Shown here piece by piece: positions 5,487 through 6,420 of a stretch of DNA of 6,420 nt. Source of the stretch: Pseudomonadota bacterium. Lineage in GTDB: Bacteria > Pseudomonadota > Gammaproteobacteria > Burkholderiales > SG8-39. Position 1 is the stretch's first letter. The number at the start of each line of letters is the position of its first letter. The notes beneath the pieces are model-generated. The model had not been told where the DNA came from and searched no databases. It saw nothing but the letters and a program-made list of their open reading frames with translations. The stretch spans positions 1 through 6,420 of the forward strand of contig JAJZUN010000172.1 in assembly GCA_021848555.1 (NCBI GenBank), given 5' to 3'. The translations under genes and the position numbers were made by a program.

Positions 5487-5492
5487 TAAAGT
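5487..5492 (+). promoter_or_regulatory. Possible -10 element for the SDR gene
   Basis: TAAAGT is an AT-rich hexamer in strongly GC-rich surroundings, 48 bases before the SDR start codon. No recognisable -35 precedes it. Confidence 0.25.
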
Positions 5493-5540
5493 GCGCGGCT
5501 GGCGGCGTACAACGGCCCGCCGCACCTCGAAAGGAATTTG

Positions 5541-6314
5541 ATGGACCTGAATCTGAAGGGCAAGCGCGCACTGGTAACCGGCGGCTCCAAAGGCATAGGC
5601 AAGGCCTGCGCGCAGGTGCTGGCCGAGGAAGGCTGCGCGGTGACCATCGTCTCGCGCGACGCGCAAACACTCGCGGCCGCGGCCGCCGACATCAAGACTG
5701 CAACCGGCGCCACGGTGCAATGCAGGGTGGCCGATCTGGCGCAGCGCGGCGTGGCCGAGGAGCTCGCGGCCGCCGCGGGCGATCTGGACATCCTGGTCAA
5801 CAACGCGGGCGCGATTCCGGGCGGCGACCTGCTGAAGGTGGACGAAGACACCTGGCGCCACGCCTGGGACCTGAAGGTGTTCGGCTACATCAATCTCACG
5901 CGCGCGGTGTACGCGCGGATGAAGCAGAACAAGCGCGGCGTGATCGTCAATGTGCTCGGCAACGCGGGCGAAAAGCTGAATGCCGCCTATATCGCAGGCA
6001 GCACCGCCAACGCCGGGCTGATGGCCTTCACCCGCACCCTCGGCGGTGCCTCGCCCGCGGACGGCATCCGCGTCCTCGGCGTGAGCCCGGGCCCGGTGGC
6101 GACCGACCGGCTGCTGTCGCTGTACAAGCAAATGGCGGCGGCGAAGCTCGGCGACGCCAAGCGCTACGAGGAACTGTTCGAGGGCATGGCCTTCGACCGG
6201 CCGGCGAGCGCCGAGGAGATCGCCTGGACCGTGGCCTTCGCCGCTTCCGCGCGCTCGTCCTACACCAGCGGCGTCTACATCACCGTCGACGGCGGGCTCG
6301 CGGCGCGGTCCTGA
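5541..6314 (+). CDS. Short-chain dehydrogenase/reductase family protein with atypical active site
   Basis: The 257-residue protein has the classical SDR length and Rossmann fold. TGGSKGIG (13-20) binds the nucleotide, SRD (38-40) follows strand 2 and could favour NADP through R39, NNAG is at 87-90, and the closing YTSGVYITVDGG (241-252) is typical. The catalytic tetrad is not: the Asn position falls on K112 (LKVFGY), the Ser position on G140 (NVLGNAG), and the Tyr is Y150, but YxxxK reads YIAGS, with S154 for Lys. From memory, this matches the PRK06125-type group of SDRs, which share LKVFGY, the AGE segment and Y-I-x-G-S-x-x-N-A-x-LMAFTR. So it looks like a family trait, not decay. The reaction and substrate are unknown. 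ATG 5541 was preferred over the adjoining TTG 5538; AAGGAA (5531-5536) gives the ribosome site. It ends 20 bases from a convergent gene. Confidence 0.92.
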   Translation: MDLNLKGKRALVTGGSKGIGKACAQVLAEEGCAVTIVSRDAQTLAAAAADIKTATGATVQCRVADLAQRGVAEELAAAAGDLDILVNNAGAIPGGDLLKVDEDTWRHAWDLKVFGYINLTRAVYARMKQNKRGVIVNVLGNAGEKLNAAYIAGSTANAGLMAFTRTLGGASPADGIRVLGVSPGPVATDRLLSLYKQMAAAKLGDAKRYEELFEGMAFDRPASAEEIAWTVAFAASARSSYTSGVYITVDGGLAARS

Positions 6315-6334
6315 GGAACAATTGGGGTCCGGAA

Positions 6335-6420
6335 TTACGCGCCACCTGCCTTGGCGCCCGGCAGGAAGTCGTCCAGCGGCACGCCGAAGCTGTTGAGCGC
6401 CCAGGACACCAGGTTGTACT
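6335..6420 (-). CDS. C-terminal fragment, probable carboxymuconolactone decarboxylase-family protein
   Basis: On the minus strand the last 27 codons of a gene enter from the right edge and end with TAA (complement of 6335-6337). The peptide begins YNLVSWALNSFGVPLDDFLP and ends GAKAGGA. A tail reading 'Y-x-x-V-x-x-x-L-N-x-F-x-VPL' is typical of the carboxymuconolactone decarboxylase/AhpD-like group, small helical proteins with peroxidase or decarboxylase activity. The catalytic cysteines would lie outside the window. With 27 residues the reading frame is fairly clear but the family is tentative. The gene faces the SDR gene with only 20 bases between their stop codons, and no T-tract terminator is visible there. 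Confidence 0.55.
   Translation of the reverse strand, partial: YNLVSWALNSFGVPLDDFLPGAKAGGA

Noticed and set aside
5406..6131. Minus-strand open frame opposite the SDR gene
   Set aside because: The SDR frame has all its structural motifs and a ribosome site, while the antisense product has no recognisable domain.
6319..6335. AATT...AATT inverted repeat between the SDR gene and the convergent gene as a bidirectional terminator
   Set aside because: Only four A/T pairs with a nine-base loop and no T tract; too weak to call.

Overview
This is a GC-rich, densely packed chromosomal window that looks like core or accessory DNA of a proteobacterium. A beta- or gammaproteobacterium fits best, judging by the gene families, the strong Shine-Dalgarno sites (GAGGA, AGGAG, GAGGAG) and a REP-like palindrome. 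The sequence alone does not fix the genus. I see no rRNA, tRNA, CRISPR array, transposase or phage gene.

Layout from left to right. A glutathione S-transferase gene runs leftward off the window edge (1-634, minus). A 180-base divergent intergenic region separates it from a rightward series. First in that series is a tight pair: a small HTH protein resembling HigA-type antitoxins (815-1057), then, 5 bases later, a 105-residue protein that looks like a free-standing EF-Tu domain-2 beta-barrel (1063-1380). Next come a 100-residue ABM-family protein (1469-1771), a 12-TM major facilitator exporter (1884-3095), the RNA ligase RtcB (3259-4455), a secreted PAP2/class A acid phosphatase with a possible lipobox (4588-5409), and an SDR oxidoreductase-like protein (5541-6314). 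The last 86 bases hold the C-terminal end of a convergent minus-strand gene, probably of the carboxymuconolactone decarboxylase/AhpD-like family. No gap exceeds 300 bases.

The genes do not form one obvious pathway. Only the HTH/beta-barrel pair is spaced like a translationally coupled operon. The other plus-strand genes are 88 to 163 bases apart, and several have their own AT-rich -10-like hexamer. A GST, an ABM-family protein, an MFS exporter and an SDR are compatible with detoxification or small-molecule handling, but that is only a loose neighbourhood inference. RtcB stands alone, without RtcA, RtcR or archease in view.

The points most worth a second look are: the HTH/EF-Tu-D2-like pair, whose role I do not recognise; the SDR that keeps only the Tyr of the Asn-Ser-Tyr-Lys tetrad; a G8/C6 hairpin in the rtcB leader; and the REP-like palindrome between the phosphatase and SDR genes.
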